Of a stretch of DNA of 49,653 nucleotides, positions 26,729 to 37,500 are shown piece by piece; the stretch's first letter is position 1, and each line of letters starts with the position of its first letter. Position numbers and translations under genes: made by a program. The stretch comes from Candidatus Equicola faecalis. Its GTDB lineage: Bacteria > Bacteroidota > Bacteroidia > Bacteroidales > Bacteroidaceae. Below the pieces are notes generated by a model. It saw only the letters and a program-made list of their open reading frames with translations, had not been told where the DNA came from and searched no databases. The DNA is taken from contig JAGHTU010000014.1 of assembly GCA_018065185.1 (NCBI GenBank), positions 1 through 49,653 on the forward strand, given 5' to 3'.

Positions 26729-27766
26729 TTATTCATTTCCATACTTAGAAGCGAATTCTTCAACCTTAACACCACGGTCACGCCATACAAGGATGTCCTT
26801 GGTCTTAACTGTTATGCCATCGCCGAAATCTATGGTATAATCAAGAGTCATACGGTCACGGTCCTTGTTGTTCCATGACTTCTTCTCTGCCTTTTCTTCA
26901 TAGACACCTGTGCCACTTGCCTTTACGCCTTCTGTACCGCTGGTAATAACAGCATTGTCATTAGCATCAAATGTCACGATGAGACTGCAGGTCTTGGTCT
27001 CTGTACCGACAAGCACAGAAACAGGATAGTTGATTGAATTCAAAGAGCGTGTAGTGATACCATACAACGTCTCATCCTTCTCAACACCTTGTCCTCCACG
27101 AACCACGGTAGTGGTCTTGCCACCAACAGTGATTTGATCCTCACCACGGCGCTGATAGTTTGCATCGTACTTACACATATACTTCACAAGGTAGAGCACA
27201 TAGTCCATAGGAGCCTCACCCCACTTTGTATAGTCTGTACGTTTAGGTGTAGTGCCTGCCTCCAATGGAGTGCCTGTGAGCACGCGGTCTGCACCAGTCT
27301 GTGACTGAATCACGAGAGGAATAACGTATGTGTTTTCCACTGACTTAGGGTCATTGAAGAAAGCATCTGTAAACTCTACATCCACGGCACCTCTCATTGA
27401 GCCGTCAATAGCAATTGTATTGCTGCCGAGCTTGTAGTAAGTCTCCGGCATTGGCTTAACGAGATAAGGAGATGGAACATCGAAATAAACATTGTCCACC
27501 AGACTGTTATCAACAGCTATCTGGAGCTTAATGTCTCTTCCGCTGTATGCACCGCCCATAGTTGCATATATCTTGCACTTATGCGCATTGTCCAGACTTG
27601 TATCATAATCATCCTCACCCATCACAAGAGTACGGACAGGATTCTGGTAAGCGAAGTAAACGCTCACACCACCCTCAAAGTCATCGAAAGTGGAATCACC
27701 ATTCTTACAACTTGTAAAACCGAGGGTTAAAAGTCCGGAAAGAGCTAATAAAAATATCTTTTTCAT
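26729..27766 (-). CDS. XusE: SusE-position outer-membrane lipoprotein
   Basis: A 345-residue lipoprotein with lipobox GFTSC (Cys20), followed by KNGDSTFDDFEGG. No enzyme motif is present; the sequence is beta-rich, as expected of the binding lipoproteins that follow SusC/SusD pairs. It sits between the second SusD-like gene and xyn10C, the place of xusE in the described xus cluster. Likely role: holding xylan chains at the surface. Gaps of 36 nt upstream and 18 nt downstream, both A/T-rich. Confidence 0.85.
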   Translation of the reverse strand: MKKIFLLALSGLLTLGFTSCKNGDSTFDDFEGGVSVYFAYQNPVRTLVMGEDDYDTSLDNAHKCKIYATMGGAYSGRDIKLQIAVDNSLVDNVYFDVPSPYLVKPMPETYYKLGSNTIAIDGSMRGAVDVEFTDAFFNDPKSVENTYVIPLVIQSQTGADRVLTGTPLEAGTTPKRTDYTKWGEAPMDYVLYLVKYMCKYDANYQRRGEDQITVGGKTTTVVRGGQGVEKDETLYGITTRSLNSINYPVSVLVGTETKTCSLIVTFDANDNAVITSGTEGVKASGTGVYEEKAEKKSWNNKDRDRMTLDYTIDFGDGITVKTKDILVWRDRGVKVEEFASKYGNE

Positions 27767-27802
27767 ATTCTTGAATTTTTATCATTTATATCTAAACTTT
27801 TA

Positions 27803-29623
27803 TTACCGCCAGCCATCATTCTGTTTCAGATTACCAAACTTCATAATCTCAGAATAAGGTATCGGACCATAGATGCTGGTACCAGTGTAAGCACGCGGAT
27901 CAACTTCAATCTTCTTGTAGATAAGGGCACCGGATGATGCATCCTTGGAAATCTCCATTCCACCTGCAGTAGCTGTCAGTTCTGGAAGGATATTCTCTGT
28001 TGTGCTCCAACGGCGAAGATCATAGAAGCGATGTCCCTCGAAGCAAAGCTCAATACGACGCTCGTTACGAATCAGCTCACGCATTTTAGCCTTATCATTA
28101 GCATCCGCAATGTCTTTCAAATATGGGTCGTTAGTATTAGCACAAATGCCTGCACGCTCACGGATTTTCTTAATCACCTGATAAGCAGATCCGCAACCAC
28201 CTTGTTCACCCGTTGGTCCATAAGCTTCGTTACAAGCCTCAGCATAGTTAAGGAAGATCTCCGTGTAGCGGATACGTGCCACATAGTGATTCTGATTAGT
28301 ACCAGTATTCAGGTTGATATCATCACGCAAAAGCTTACGCAGATAGTAACCTGTACGTGTAGATTTCTTATTTTCCCTGTTTAGAGCGTCAGCATTATCT
28401 CCATAGACACCTGTAACGATTGTCTTACCTTCGCTACCCTGAGTGCTCTCATTGAGAACCACATACAGAGCAAGACGTGGGTCACGACCAACATACGGGT
28501 TCTTTGGATCATAGCCACTATTATTATCAGAAATTGGATAACCATTCAGCATAGGGAACGCATCAACGAAATTCTGAGTAGGGTTCACGCGACCATTACC
28601 AAGGATTGATGGAGGATAGTTGTCACTCTCAAGAGTATTGATGTTCTGCACATCACCGCGCCAGATTATCTCTTTTGGATCTTTAACGGCTGTAAGGTTC
28701 TTCAGTTCATCCTTATTGCAATAGTAAGTGTGACCATTAGGGTCAAGACCATTTATGCCACCAATATGCTTCAACACAGCAGCAGCAGCTTGTGCAGCCT
28801 GCTCCCAAGTGTAACCTGATTTTGCGTAAGCAGGACTTGCAGCATAAAGCAGAATCTGAGATTTCAATGCTTCACATATCTTGCCATTGACACGACCAAT
28901 CATGTGATCGCCGAAAGCACGATTGTACTGGTCAACGACACCACCTATCTTCTTATATTTTTCAGGCAGTTGCTCAGCTGTGATATTACCATCCTCAAAT
29001 GGCAACAATTCCATAGCCTTGTCAAGGTCTGCTAGCATGAAAGCGACACAGTCAGAATAAGAAGGACGCTCCACATTGAAGTTGCTCGCTCCATCTTCTG
29101 AAGCCTCATGGATAGGCACACCTAACAACTCACCACCAACAAGACCTGCATGAGCGCGAAGCAGATAGAACATCTGCAAAGCACGCATACCATAAGCCTC
29201 ACCCTTGAAATGGTCAGCAAACATAGTGCGCAAAGCCAAAGAGTCTGCCCACTTTACCTTGTCAGCACTCTCAAGCATAAGGTTTGTATATTGGATTGCT
29301 GCATAACGGTCTGTCCACTGGCTCAGTGGGTCGTTATTTGAAGCCCACGAACCGGTAGCCATACGAGCATAATTATCAGCAGGATCGTTGTGTACAGCAT
29401 CATCCGTAGCCAAATCAGAAGTAGGAGCACCCTGATATGAATATGGAAGAGATGCGTATGCACTACCGATAAGACCCTGAGCATAACTTGGCTCCTTCAG
29501 ACGAGTTTCAAGATCGCCCTGATTCTCAATAGCAGGCTCAAACATATCGTCACATGCTGCAAAACAAAGACCTACAGCAATGACCATTGTCATGATTTTT
29601 ATCTTTTTCATAATATTCTTCAT
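27803..29623 (-). CDS. XusD: SusD-like xylan-binding lipoprotein
   Basis: A 606-residue SusD/RagB-family lipoprotein. The lipobox is CFAAC (Cys24) and the helical N-terminal repeats span about 30-330. The C-terminal RagB/SusD part includes YTEIFLNYAEACNEA and RRIELCFEGHRFYDLRRW, the signature of the family. It partners the TonB-dependent receptor encoded 21 nt upstream. Translation may start at 29623 or four codons later (29611). Confidence 0.92.
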   Translation of the reverse strand: MKNIMKKIKIMTMVIAVGLCFAACDDMFEPAIENQGDLETRLKEPSYAQGLIGSAYASLPYSYQGAPTSDLATDDAVHNDPADNYARMATGSWASNNDPLSQWTDRYAAIQYTNLMLESADKVKWADSLALRTMFADHFKGEAYGMRALQMFYLLRAHAGLVGGELLGVPIHEASEDGASNFNVERPSYSDCVAFMLADLDKAMELLPFEDGNITAEQLPEKYKKIGGVVDQYNRAFGDHMIGRVNGKICEALKSQILLYAASPAYAKSGYTWEQAAQAAAAVLKHIGGINGLDPNGHTYYCNKDELKNLTAVKDPKEIIWRGDVQNINTLESDNYPPSILGNGRVNPTQNFVDAFPMLNGYPISDNNSGYDPKNPYVGRDPRLALYVVLNESTQGSEGKTIVTGVYGDNADALNRENKKSTRTGYYLRKLLRDDINLNTGTNQNHYVARIRYTEIFLNYAEACNEAYGPTGEQGGCGSAYQVIKKIRERAGICANTNDPYLKDIADANDKAKMRELIRNERRIELCFEGHRFYDLRRWSTTENILPELTATAGGMEISKDASSGALIYKKIEVDPRAYTGTSIYGPIPYSEIMKFGNLKQNDGWR

Positions 29624-29644
29624 TTTTAATTATTTTCCGTTTAA

Positions 29645-32440
29645 TTAAAAACTAACCTTTACGCCAAGACTGTAGAATCTGGTCTGAGGAGCAGAACCTA
29701 CATTCATTTCAAGAATGTCCTTCTCCTTTGCAATAGTCAAGAGGTTGCTTCCATTTACGAAAGCAGACATTCCGCTAACCCACTTATTTGTGAACCACTC
29801 CGTAGGGAAGTCGTAAGTGAGCTGAACCTTAGCCAAGTCGAAACGATCTGTCTTATACAGCCAATAAGTAGAGTTCTGGAAATTGTTTGAACCATCTCCA
29901 GTTGTCAAGCGTGGATAAGTGGCTGTTGATGCTGTCTCTGGAGTCCATGCTCCGCGTACAACTGCAGAATACTTATCATCACCGTCAATCCACCAGTAAC
30001 TATTGTTCTTTACAGCCTTACCGCCAAATCCGCCTGTTGCCAAGAGGAAGAGAGTGAAGTTCTTGTACTTTGCTGTAATATTCAGTCCGAGAGTGAGAGG
30101 TGAGCCATACCATGCTCCCTTACCAAGGTCTATCTGGTCCTTTGAGTCAATGATACCATCATTATTTTGATCCTTATATTTCAAATCACCTGGCTTCACG
30201 TTACCACTAAGAGCATTCTGTGAAGGTGAATTTGCCACATCATCAGCATCCTTGAAATAACCTAAGCACTCATATCCCCAAATAGCATCAATAGCATGAC
30301 CTTCGCGCTTCTGATATGCATCAGCGATTTCAGTATCATCACGTCTGTTGGCATTTGTCGTATAATATGTGCCGTTGATACCTGCCTTGAAATAGAAGTC
30401 ATCCCACTTCTTCTGGAAGTTTACAGAGAAATCAACACCTGTGCGTGTATCACGGTTGTAGTTCATATAAGGAATGAACGATGAGTTAGGATAGTAAGTC
30501 TTGAAATAGATAGGATACATTGAAGTTGCCGAGATAACGCCACCATCCATCATGTTCGTGAAGAATGATACGTCAGCTGTCAACATCTGATTCCAGAACG
30601 ATCCCTTCAAATTGATTGAGAATTCCTTACGCTTGAGGAAAGTAAGGTCTTCGTTCGCACCACGTTCAGAAATAGTAGGGTTGTTGGCAACGCCTTCGCG
30701 CCATCCCCACCATGTGTTCTTATCCTGTGTGAACGTACCCTTGTGCATATAGAACTCATCAATACCATAATCAGTATTCAGAATGCTTCCACTTGCGCTG
30801 AGCATCAGCAGATCAACAGCCGTATCCTGCAGGAAGTCCTTTGCAATGTTCCAGCCGAGAGAAAGTGAAGGTGAGAATGCCTCACGATGACCTTCTGCCA
30901 AACGTGCAGAATGAACGATTGCACCAGAGAAGTTTGCAAAATAACGATTCTGATAGTTATAAGCAGCCATCACACCGAGGTTGGCATTACTGATCTTGTG
31001 ATATTCGCCTGACTCTGACAACTGATAACCATTAGCAAGCACCATAGCACTTACGTTATGGTCTTCATTGAATGTACGGTTATAGTCGAGGTGAGCATTA
31101 AAGCTTATCACCTGGTCGTCTGTACTTCCACTGACATTCTGTATACCGGATTTCTTGTCCAAAGTCTCGTTATTGTTCAAAGCGACGATAACATCCCTGC
31201 CCTGATAGTTTGCCCATGTAGGCTCATAAGATGCATACTCGTTGTTGAAACTTGTCGTATAGCTCGTACGATAGTCCAGACCGAACTGAGTGTGGAAAGA
31301 GAGACCCTTCGTTATCTTTGACAGGTCAAAGTTCAAAGTCGTATCGAACTGGAACTGACGGCTTGTCCATTTTGACTTACCTGCTGCATAGAAGTCAGCA
31401 AACACGTTTGTCTTGTCAAGCAATGTACCTCCGAGGAAACATCCACCGAAGATATTATCCGTCTCATTAATCATATTCCATGCACCTATTGCATTCGGGT
31501 CAATATAGTCAACCGGAATGAGCGGAGACACACGGTTTGGACGGAATGTAGCAGCAGCCTCCCAGAAGTTTGCACCTGCAGGAGTCTTTTGATCATAGAA
31601 ACTTACGTTTGCATCAACAGCTGCTGTAATCCAGTCGTTGAGGTTCAAATCCACATTACCTCTCACGTTGAAACGCTGAGTGTAGTCATTCTCTGCCTCA
31701 CCGAAATTCAGCATATCGCCCTGACGATAGAAACCTACGTTAGCATAGTACTTTGCATACTTACTGCCACCGGAAAGTTCTGCCGTGATTTCAGAACGAT
31801 TAAATGACTTCTTAATATAATCTGATGTATAGAAGTTTACATTAGGGTAACGATAAGGGTTTATACCGCTACTGTAATTGTACAGATCATTATCAGAATA
31901 AAGAGGACTCAAACCATCGTTTACGCGAGCCTGATTATAGGCACTCATATACTCTGCACTTCCGAGATACTCTGGAAAACTCTTTGCAAAGTTCCAACCA
32001 GTATTAGCGCGTACATCAATCTTCAGCGCACCCTCCTTACCACGTTTCGTAGTAATCAGGATGACACCCTTTGCACCACTGCTACCATAAAGCACAACTG
32101 CCTGGGCCCCCTTCAGGAAAGTGATAGTTGCTATTTCATCCGGCTTTACATTGTTGATGTCACGAGGCACACCATCAATCAGTACGAGAGCATCGTCCAA
32201 ACCCCACAATGAATTGCCGTTATAACCACCCACATAACCCTGCAGGTTGTCGCCAGCGTATGTATTATAGTTCTTCTCCGTGAGAGCTTCCATATTGATA
32301 GCGGAAACACCACCGAGAGTCTCATTTAGAACAGAATTTCCGAACATCACAGGAATGGTGTCTTTAAACTGTTCGTCTTGTGCATAACCATAGCCACAAC
32401 CGATGACCATAGCTAAAGCAATTAATATAGTCTTTTTCAT
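29645..32440 (-). CDS. XusC: SusC-like TonB-dependent receptor lacking the N-terminal extension
   Basis: A 931-residue outer-membrane transporter starting at 32440; the frame is open to 32464, but the MKKTILIAL signal peptide begins here. The plug domain (about 40-150; LVLIDGVPRDI, GSSGAKGVILITTKRG) follows the signal peptide almost directly. The carboxypeptidase-regulatory-like domain and the NEVVVVGYG TonB-box-like segment of XusA are absent. The barrel runs to the C-terminal SLGVKVSF. A short second receptor in this position is a known feature of the xus arrangement. It would work with XusD. Confidence 0.92.
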   Translation of the reverse strand: MKKTILIALAMVIGCGYGYAQDEQFKDTIPVMFGNSVLNETLGGVSAINMEALTEKNYNTYAGDNLQGYVGGYNGNSLWGLDDALVLIDGVPRDINNVKPDEIATITFLKGAQAVVLYGSSGAKGVILITTKRGKEGALKIDVRANTGWNFAKSFPEYLGSAEYMSAYNQARVNDGLSPLYSDNDLYNYSSGINPYRYPNVNFYTSDYIKKSFNRSEITAELSGGSKYAKYYANVGFYRQGDMLNFGEAENDYTQRFNVRGNVDLNLNDWITAAVDANVSFYDQKTPAGANFWEAAATFRPNRVSPLIPVDYIDPNAIGAWNMINETDNIFGGCFLGGTLLDKTNVFADFYAAGKSKWTSRQFQFDTTLNFDLSKITKGLSFHTQFGLDYRTSYTTSFNNEYASYEPTWANYQGRDVIVALNNNETLDKKSGIQNVSGSTDDQVISFNAHLDYNRTFNEDHNVSAMVLANGYQLSESGEYHKISNANLGVMAAYNYQNRYFANFSGAIVHSARLAEGHREAFSPSLSLGWNIAKDFLQDTAVDLLMLSASGSILNTDYGIDEFYMHKGTFTQDKNTWWGWREGVANNPTISERGANEDLTFLKRKEFSINLKGSFWNQMLTADVSFFTNMMDGGVISATSMYPIYFKTYYPNSSFIPYMNYNRDTRTGVDFSVNFQKKWDDFYFKAGINGTYYTTNANRRDDTEIADAYQKREGHAIDAIWGYECLGYFKDADDVANSPSQNALSGNVKPGDLKYKDQNNDGIIDSKDQIDLGKGAWYGSPLTLGLNITAKYKNFTLFLLATGGFGGKAVKNNSYWWIDGDDKYSAVVRGAWTPETASTATYPRLTTGDGSNNFQNSTYWLYKTDRFDLAKVQLTYDFPTEWFTNKWVSGMSAFVNGSNLLTIAKEKDILEMNVGSAPQTRFYSLGVKVSF

Positions 32441-32480
32441 ATAATTTTCAATTATCATTTTCAATTGTCAATTATCTTAA

Positions 32481-34556
32481 TTACCATCCTGGATTTTGTT
32501 TAAAATCCGCAAACATGTTCACATCAGCCTCAGGCAATGGGAACCAATAGTGTTTAGTACCTAACACACGGGTAAGTATCACCTTTTCACTCAAGTTGGA
32601 TACCCGAGCATCTGCAGGGTCATTTTTCTTGAACCAGTCGGCTGATTCAACACGGTTGAATTCCTGCGAAGTCTTCTTGTTATAAGGAGCAACTGTCAGA
32701 AGTATCCAACGCTGCAAGTCGTTCCAACGGAATCCTTCAAACGCAAGCTCGCAAGCACGCTCACGACGTACCTCATCCATCAACTTGTTCTTGTCACTAG
32801 CAAGCATAGGATTTACAGGATCCACACCGACACGTTTACGCAAGACATTGATAGCCTCGACAGCTTTTAATGTGTTACCAGCTGCAGTACAAGCCTCAGC
32901 ATACATCAAATAGATATCTGCCAGACGCATATAAGGCAAGTAAGCCTGAAGAGCTCCACCCCAGTTGTAATCACCATCAAACTTGTTACTTGTGTGAGGA
33001 ATTAACTTCTGAGTATAGTAACCCGTACGGCTTGCCATATTATCGTCGCGTGTATAACCACCAGTATAAAGACCGCAATATTGCTGTCTGAATGCAGGGT
33101 CGTCAGATGGGATGTCAGTAGTCACATATCTGAAACCATCAAATATGATATCATGATAGAAACGTGGGTCACGATTCTTGAACGGATGAGTCGGGTCAAA
33201 CGAACCGCCTCTTTCAGCAGTGTTTGGAACGAGTTCACCATTCACAATGACGTAAGCAGGAGTTCCGTCAGCCATACCGTATGCATAATTCACATAGTTT
33301 GCTGTAGGCTGGTGGATAATCTTATCATGCTCTACGAGACCATCGAGTTTTGTTCCCCAAGTCTTTGCCATGTTCCAGTTACTGCCATTCACGCCACCAC
33401 CAGTATCGAACATAGGACCACGCAACATTGCTTCACACGTACCAGGACCCTTCCAGTTTTGCTTCAAAGTATAGAAAATGTCCGTGAAACATGTGTTTGC
33501 ACCTTCTGCTCTCTCATGATTATAGAGACCATCATGCTTCTTTGCAGTTTCCTCATACTGTGCGTAGTTAAATTCTGCAAGAGCATAACGGGTCTTTTTA
33601 GAGTCTATAAGAGAAATACATTCTGCAAAGGCATCAGCAGCCTTTTGCGCGTATTCTACATTATAAGTATATGTCTGACTTCCGTTAGATTTAATTTGGT
33701 CTGCCTTAACAGTTATACCAGAAGCCTTCTCTTCGTTTGTTGGCTCTGTTACCTCTGTAAGCGGAGAAGCTGCCCAAAGAAGCACCTTTCCAAGATAACC
33801 GAGAGCAACAGCCTTGTCTATACGCTGATCATTCTTTGTCTGCTTACCAATGGTTGTATTATCCCAGTTGACTGGCAACAGGTCAGCAGCTTTTCTGAAA
33901 TCTTCTGCACAACTGTCAGCACACTCACGGAAACTCAAACGAGGATAATCCAACGATGTTGGTGAAAGAGTATGCTTCAAATAAGGAAGACCACCGAAAT
34001 ACAGCATCAACTCCTCATACCACCATGCACGGAAGAAATACAACTGTCCGGCAATGATGTTCTTCTCTTCCTGTGTAGCATTAACCAGAAGATCTAAGTT
34101 CTCCAAACCCAAATTTGCCTTACGTATGCAATACCATGCATGAGGCCAAAGAGCATGAGAGAATTTATTTGTTGAAGCAGGGTCAATACCACCATTTGCG
34201 GCTGCATTCTCCCAAAGATAATTCTGCTGATTTTTAGAATACCAGTAACGGTAGTCACCTAAATCCACATGATGCGTAAAGTGTGCATCACCTTCCACTG
34301 TATTGAAGATTTCGTCTTCACCCCAGTTAAAGTTCGTACACCAGTTACAACTCTCCTTATTTGGAATACAGTTGTACATTTCCTCAATAAAGCCCTGGAA
34401 GTTCTTGAAATTCTTGAATGCAGTCTCTGGAGAAACATCAGAGTCTGGCAACTTATCCAAATAGTCCTTACAGCTACTCATTGAGACAATAGCCAACATG
34501 CAAACGATAATAGCTGTCAACTTATTGAACATAGCTTTGATATTTGTCTTTTTCAT
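32481..34556 (-). CDS. XusB: SusD-like xylan-binding lipoprotein
   Basis: A 691-residue SusD/RagB-family lipoprotein, lipobox SMSSC (Cys29), with KDYLDKLPDSDVSPETAF just after it, typical of the family. The C-terminal half holds RLADIYLMYAEACTAAG and ERACELAFEGFRWNDLQRW. It lies 19 nt behind xusA and forms its lid on the outer membrane. Larger than average SusD proteins (500-600 residues), as known for XusB. Confidence 0.93.
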   Translation of the reverse strand: MKKTNIKAMFNKLTAIIVCMLAIVSMSSCKDYLDKLPDSDVSPETAFKNFKNFQGFIEEMYNCIPNKESCNWCTNFNWGEDEIFNTVEGDAHFTHHVDLGDYRYWYSKNQQNYLWENAAANGGIDPASTNKFSHALWPHAWYCIRKANLGLENLDLLVNATQEEKNIIAGQLYFFRAWWYEELMLYFGGLPYLKHTLSPTSLDYPRLSFRECADSCAEDFRKAADLLPVNWDNTTIGKQTKNDQRIDKAVALGYLGKVLLWAASPLTEVTEPTNEEKASGITVKADQIKSNGSQTYTYNVEYAQKAADAFAECISLIDSKKTRYALAEFNYAQYEETAKKHDGLYNHERAEGANTCFTDIFYTLKQNWKGPGTCEAMLRGPMFDTGGGVNGSNWNMAKTWGTKLDGLVEHDKIIHQPTANYVNYAYGMADGTPAYVIVNGELVPNTAERGGSFDPTHPFKNRDPRFYHDIIFDGFRYVTTDIPSDDPAFRQQYCGLYTGGYTRDDNMASRTGYYTQKLIPHTSNKFDGDYNWGGALQAYLPYMRLADIYLMYAEACTAAGNTLKAVEAINVLRKRVGVDPVNPMLASDKNKLMDEVRRERACELAFEGFRWNDLQRWILLTVAPYNKKTSQEFNRVESADWFKKNDPADARVSNLSEKVILTRVLGTKHYWFPLPEADVNMFADFKQNPGW

Positions 34557-34575
34557 AATTCTTCAATTTTAATGA

Positions 34576-37500
34576 TTAGAAACCTATCCTCAAACCGAAG
34601 TTAATACGCTTAACAGTTGGGTAAGCACCTAAACTACCGCTATAGAAGTCGTTGATTTCACGGTCGTCAGGCATGTGAGTCCACAACCAAAGGTTATTAC
34701 CGCTGCAAGAGAGTCTCAGGTAATCAATACCTGCTTTTTTCATCCAATTCTGTGTAAATGTGTAAGCAACCTCCACATTCTTCAAACGGATGTAACTACC
34801 ATCATAAAGATAACGTGTTCCGTCTGCATAACTTGGAGTAGTGTTGAAACGTGATACAGGCACATCAGCACTTGTATTGTCCTTACTCCACCATGTACCA
34901 TTGTCAAACACAGCATTGAGGTGATACTGGAAGTCAGTCAAAGCAACCTCACGCGTAACATTCGTAACTCCATAGAACTGAGCGAATGCGCTGAAGCCCT
35001 TATATTCCCAACCAATAGTAGCACTATATGTGTTTTCAGGAATTGAACTGTAGCCATAAGGAGCAGAGTCATAAACATCAACTACACCATCACCATTGAA
35101 GTCAACAATGTAATAGTCGCCCGGCAGTCTGTGTCCGTCATTAGTATCATGCTTCGGACTACCATAGAGTTCGTCATAATTGTTAACAAAGCCCTTGTCT
35201 ATGTAAGACTTAACCTGATTGATGGCGAAACCTGTCTTTTTCTGATATGCAGGATAGAACTGAGGTTCTTCTATCTTGTTAATCTTACTCTTTGCATGAG
35301 TCATGTTTGCCTCAGCCCAGAAACGCATCTTGTTTGCAAGCACCTTATTGAAACGGAGTGACAACTCATAACCAGTATTTGTCACTTCACCAAGGTTCGC
35401 GGTCGGAGCAGTCTGACCGAAATATGAAGGAATACTACGGTTGCCTCCACCTGCAAGTACGTCAACACGATTATCGCGGAAGAAATCAATATTTCCGACA
35501 AACAGACCTCTAAAGAGAGAGAAGTCAATACCAATGTTGAGCTTCTTTACTGTCTCCCACTTTACATCAGGGTTACCAACTGTAGATTCACGATAGAACT
35601 GATAAGGACTCTGTCCCTGAGAAACGTCAATAACTGTATTGCCACCATAAGCCCAAGTAGTCATGTAGAGCCAACGGTCTGCCGTGTTATCATCACCGAT
35701 TTCACCGTAACTTCCACGAATCTTCAACATATCAACATACGGACTGATTGGCTTCCAGAATTTCTCTTCACTGACGAGCCATCCGAGAGCACCTGAATGG
35801 AAGAATGCAAAACGATTATCAGAGCTAAACTTTTCAGAGCCGTTGTAAGCACCATTATACTCTGCAAAATATCTTCCGGCAAAGTTGTAAGTCAAACGGA
35901 ACACCCAGTCTTCACGCTTGGTAGGAATCATACTTCCCCAAGCTGTCTCCTGACGCTGGAACAGACCCATTGCTGTAACGTCATGCTGACCGAACTTACG
36001 AGCCCAGTTCAACTGCATCTGGTAAGTAAGGTTACGCTGTGTACTCCAGTCATTCACTGAACCACCATGAGTAATCCACGCAATAGCCGGTGAATAGTCA
36101 AAGTGAGTAGTTTGATCGTAAGGCTGCTTATGATTTACAATACCCGTTTCAGGGTCAATATACTCATACTGAGGATCGTTATAAGCATCCTCTACACCAC
36201 GGCTACCCTCTTCAAACACGTTGTCCCAAGATATCATTCCACGGAAATTCAACCCCTTTGTAATGAACTTCAAATCCTGTTCCAAAACGAGGTCGGTATT
36301 GATACGTGTAGTATTGGTTGTTCTGCGACCACCCTGATACAACTGGCTGATTGAGTTAGGCACGTTAGGGTCTGCAGGATAGTAACCGATTCCACCGTCA
36401 GAATAGATTGGAAGGAATACGTCCGGTGCAGCACTATACACACTCGCCCAGTTTCTTGCAAGGAAGTAGTCAGTATCTGCATTCAAGTTCCAAGGATTAG
36501 ACTTACGTGCTGAACTACCTGCAAGGTTAAGTTTCATGACTGTAGTCTTTGTCACATTGAAATCAAGATTTGAACGTACATTCACACGGTTATAGTCATA
36601 ACCTGACTGATATCCACGACCATTGTCATATTCACGATAAAGGTCACCTTCCTTTTGGAAGTCAACACTTGCGAAATATCTTACAAAACTTGTACCACCG
36701 CTTACGTTTACGTTGGCATTATAAGACATCGCATTGTCCTTGAACATAACATCCTGCCAGTCAACATTTGCATAACGCTCACGCTGCTCAAGTGTTGTCT
36801 GGTTACGATAGTTCTCAATAAAACTCATCGGCTTCATAACACTCCATGAAGATGGCTCAAGGCTGAGCTCATGCTCTGCTGCCCTGTTACGTGCAATGAG
36901 TGCATCGTAAGAATCCAACTTGTTAGGTAGTTTTGAAACTGACTTCATGATAGCATTGAATGATGCATTCACCTTTGCCTTACCCTCATGACCACGCTTG
37001 GTGGTAATCAGGATGACACCGTTTGCACCTTTCACACCATACACTGCAGTTGCAGATGCATCCTTCAGCACAGAGATATTCTCAACTGAAGTAATGTCCA
37101 CACTACTCATCGGGCGTTCAATACCATCAACCAATACCAATGGTGAAGAACCGTTCCATGAGGAAGCACCACGAATTACAATCGTTGGCTCCTCTTCACC
37201 AGGCATACCTGAAGATGATGTTGTGATAACACCAGGTAAGTTACCAGTGAGGGCAGTACCAAGGTCAGGCACACCCAGTGAGCGTTCCAGTGTCTTGCTG
37301 GAAGCCTGGGTAATTGCACCCACGACGCTGGCCTTCTTCTGCTGGCCATAACCTACCACCACCACTTCGTTGAGCTGAGAAGTCTCAGTAAGCGTAATGT
37401 TTAACTTACGCTGCTTTCCGACTTTCACCTCCTTAGTGTCCATACCTACGTATGAAACAACGATAGTGGAAGCTTCTGAAGGAACATTCAATGAAAAGTT

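Noticed and set aside
33081..33965. A 294-residue plus-strand frame opposite xusB
   Set aside because: Antisense to a SusD-like gene with a full family signature; no domain recognised and a skewed Cys/Ser/Ile composition.
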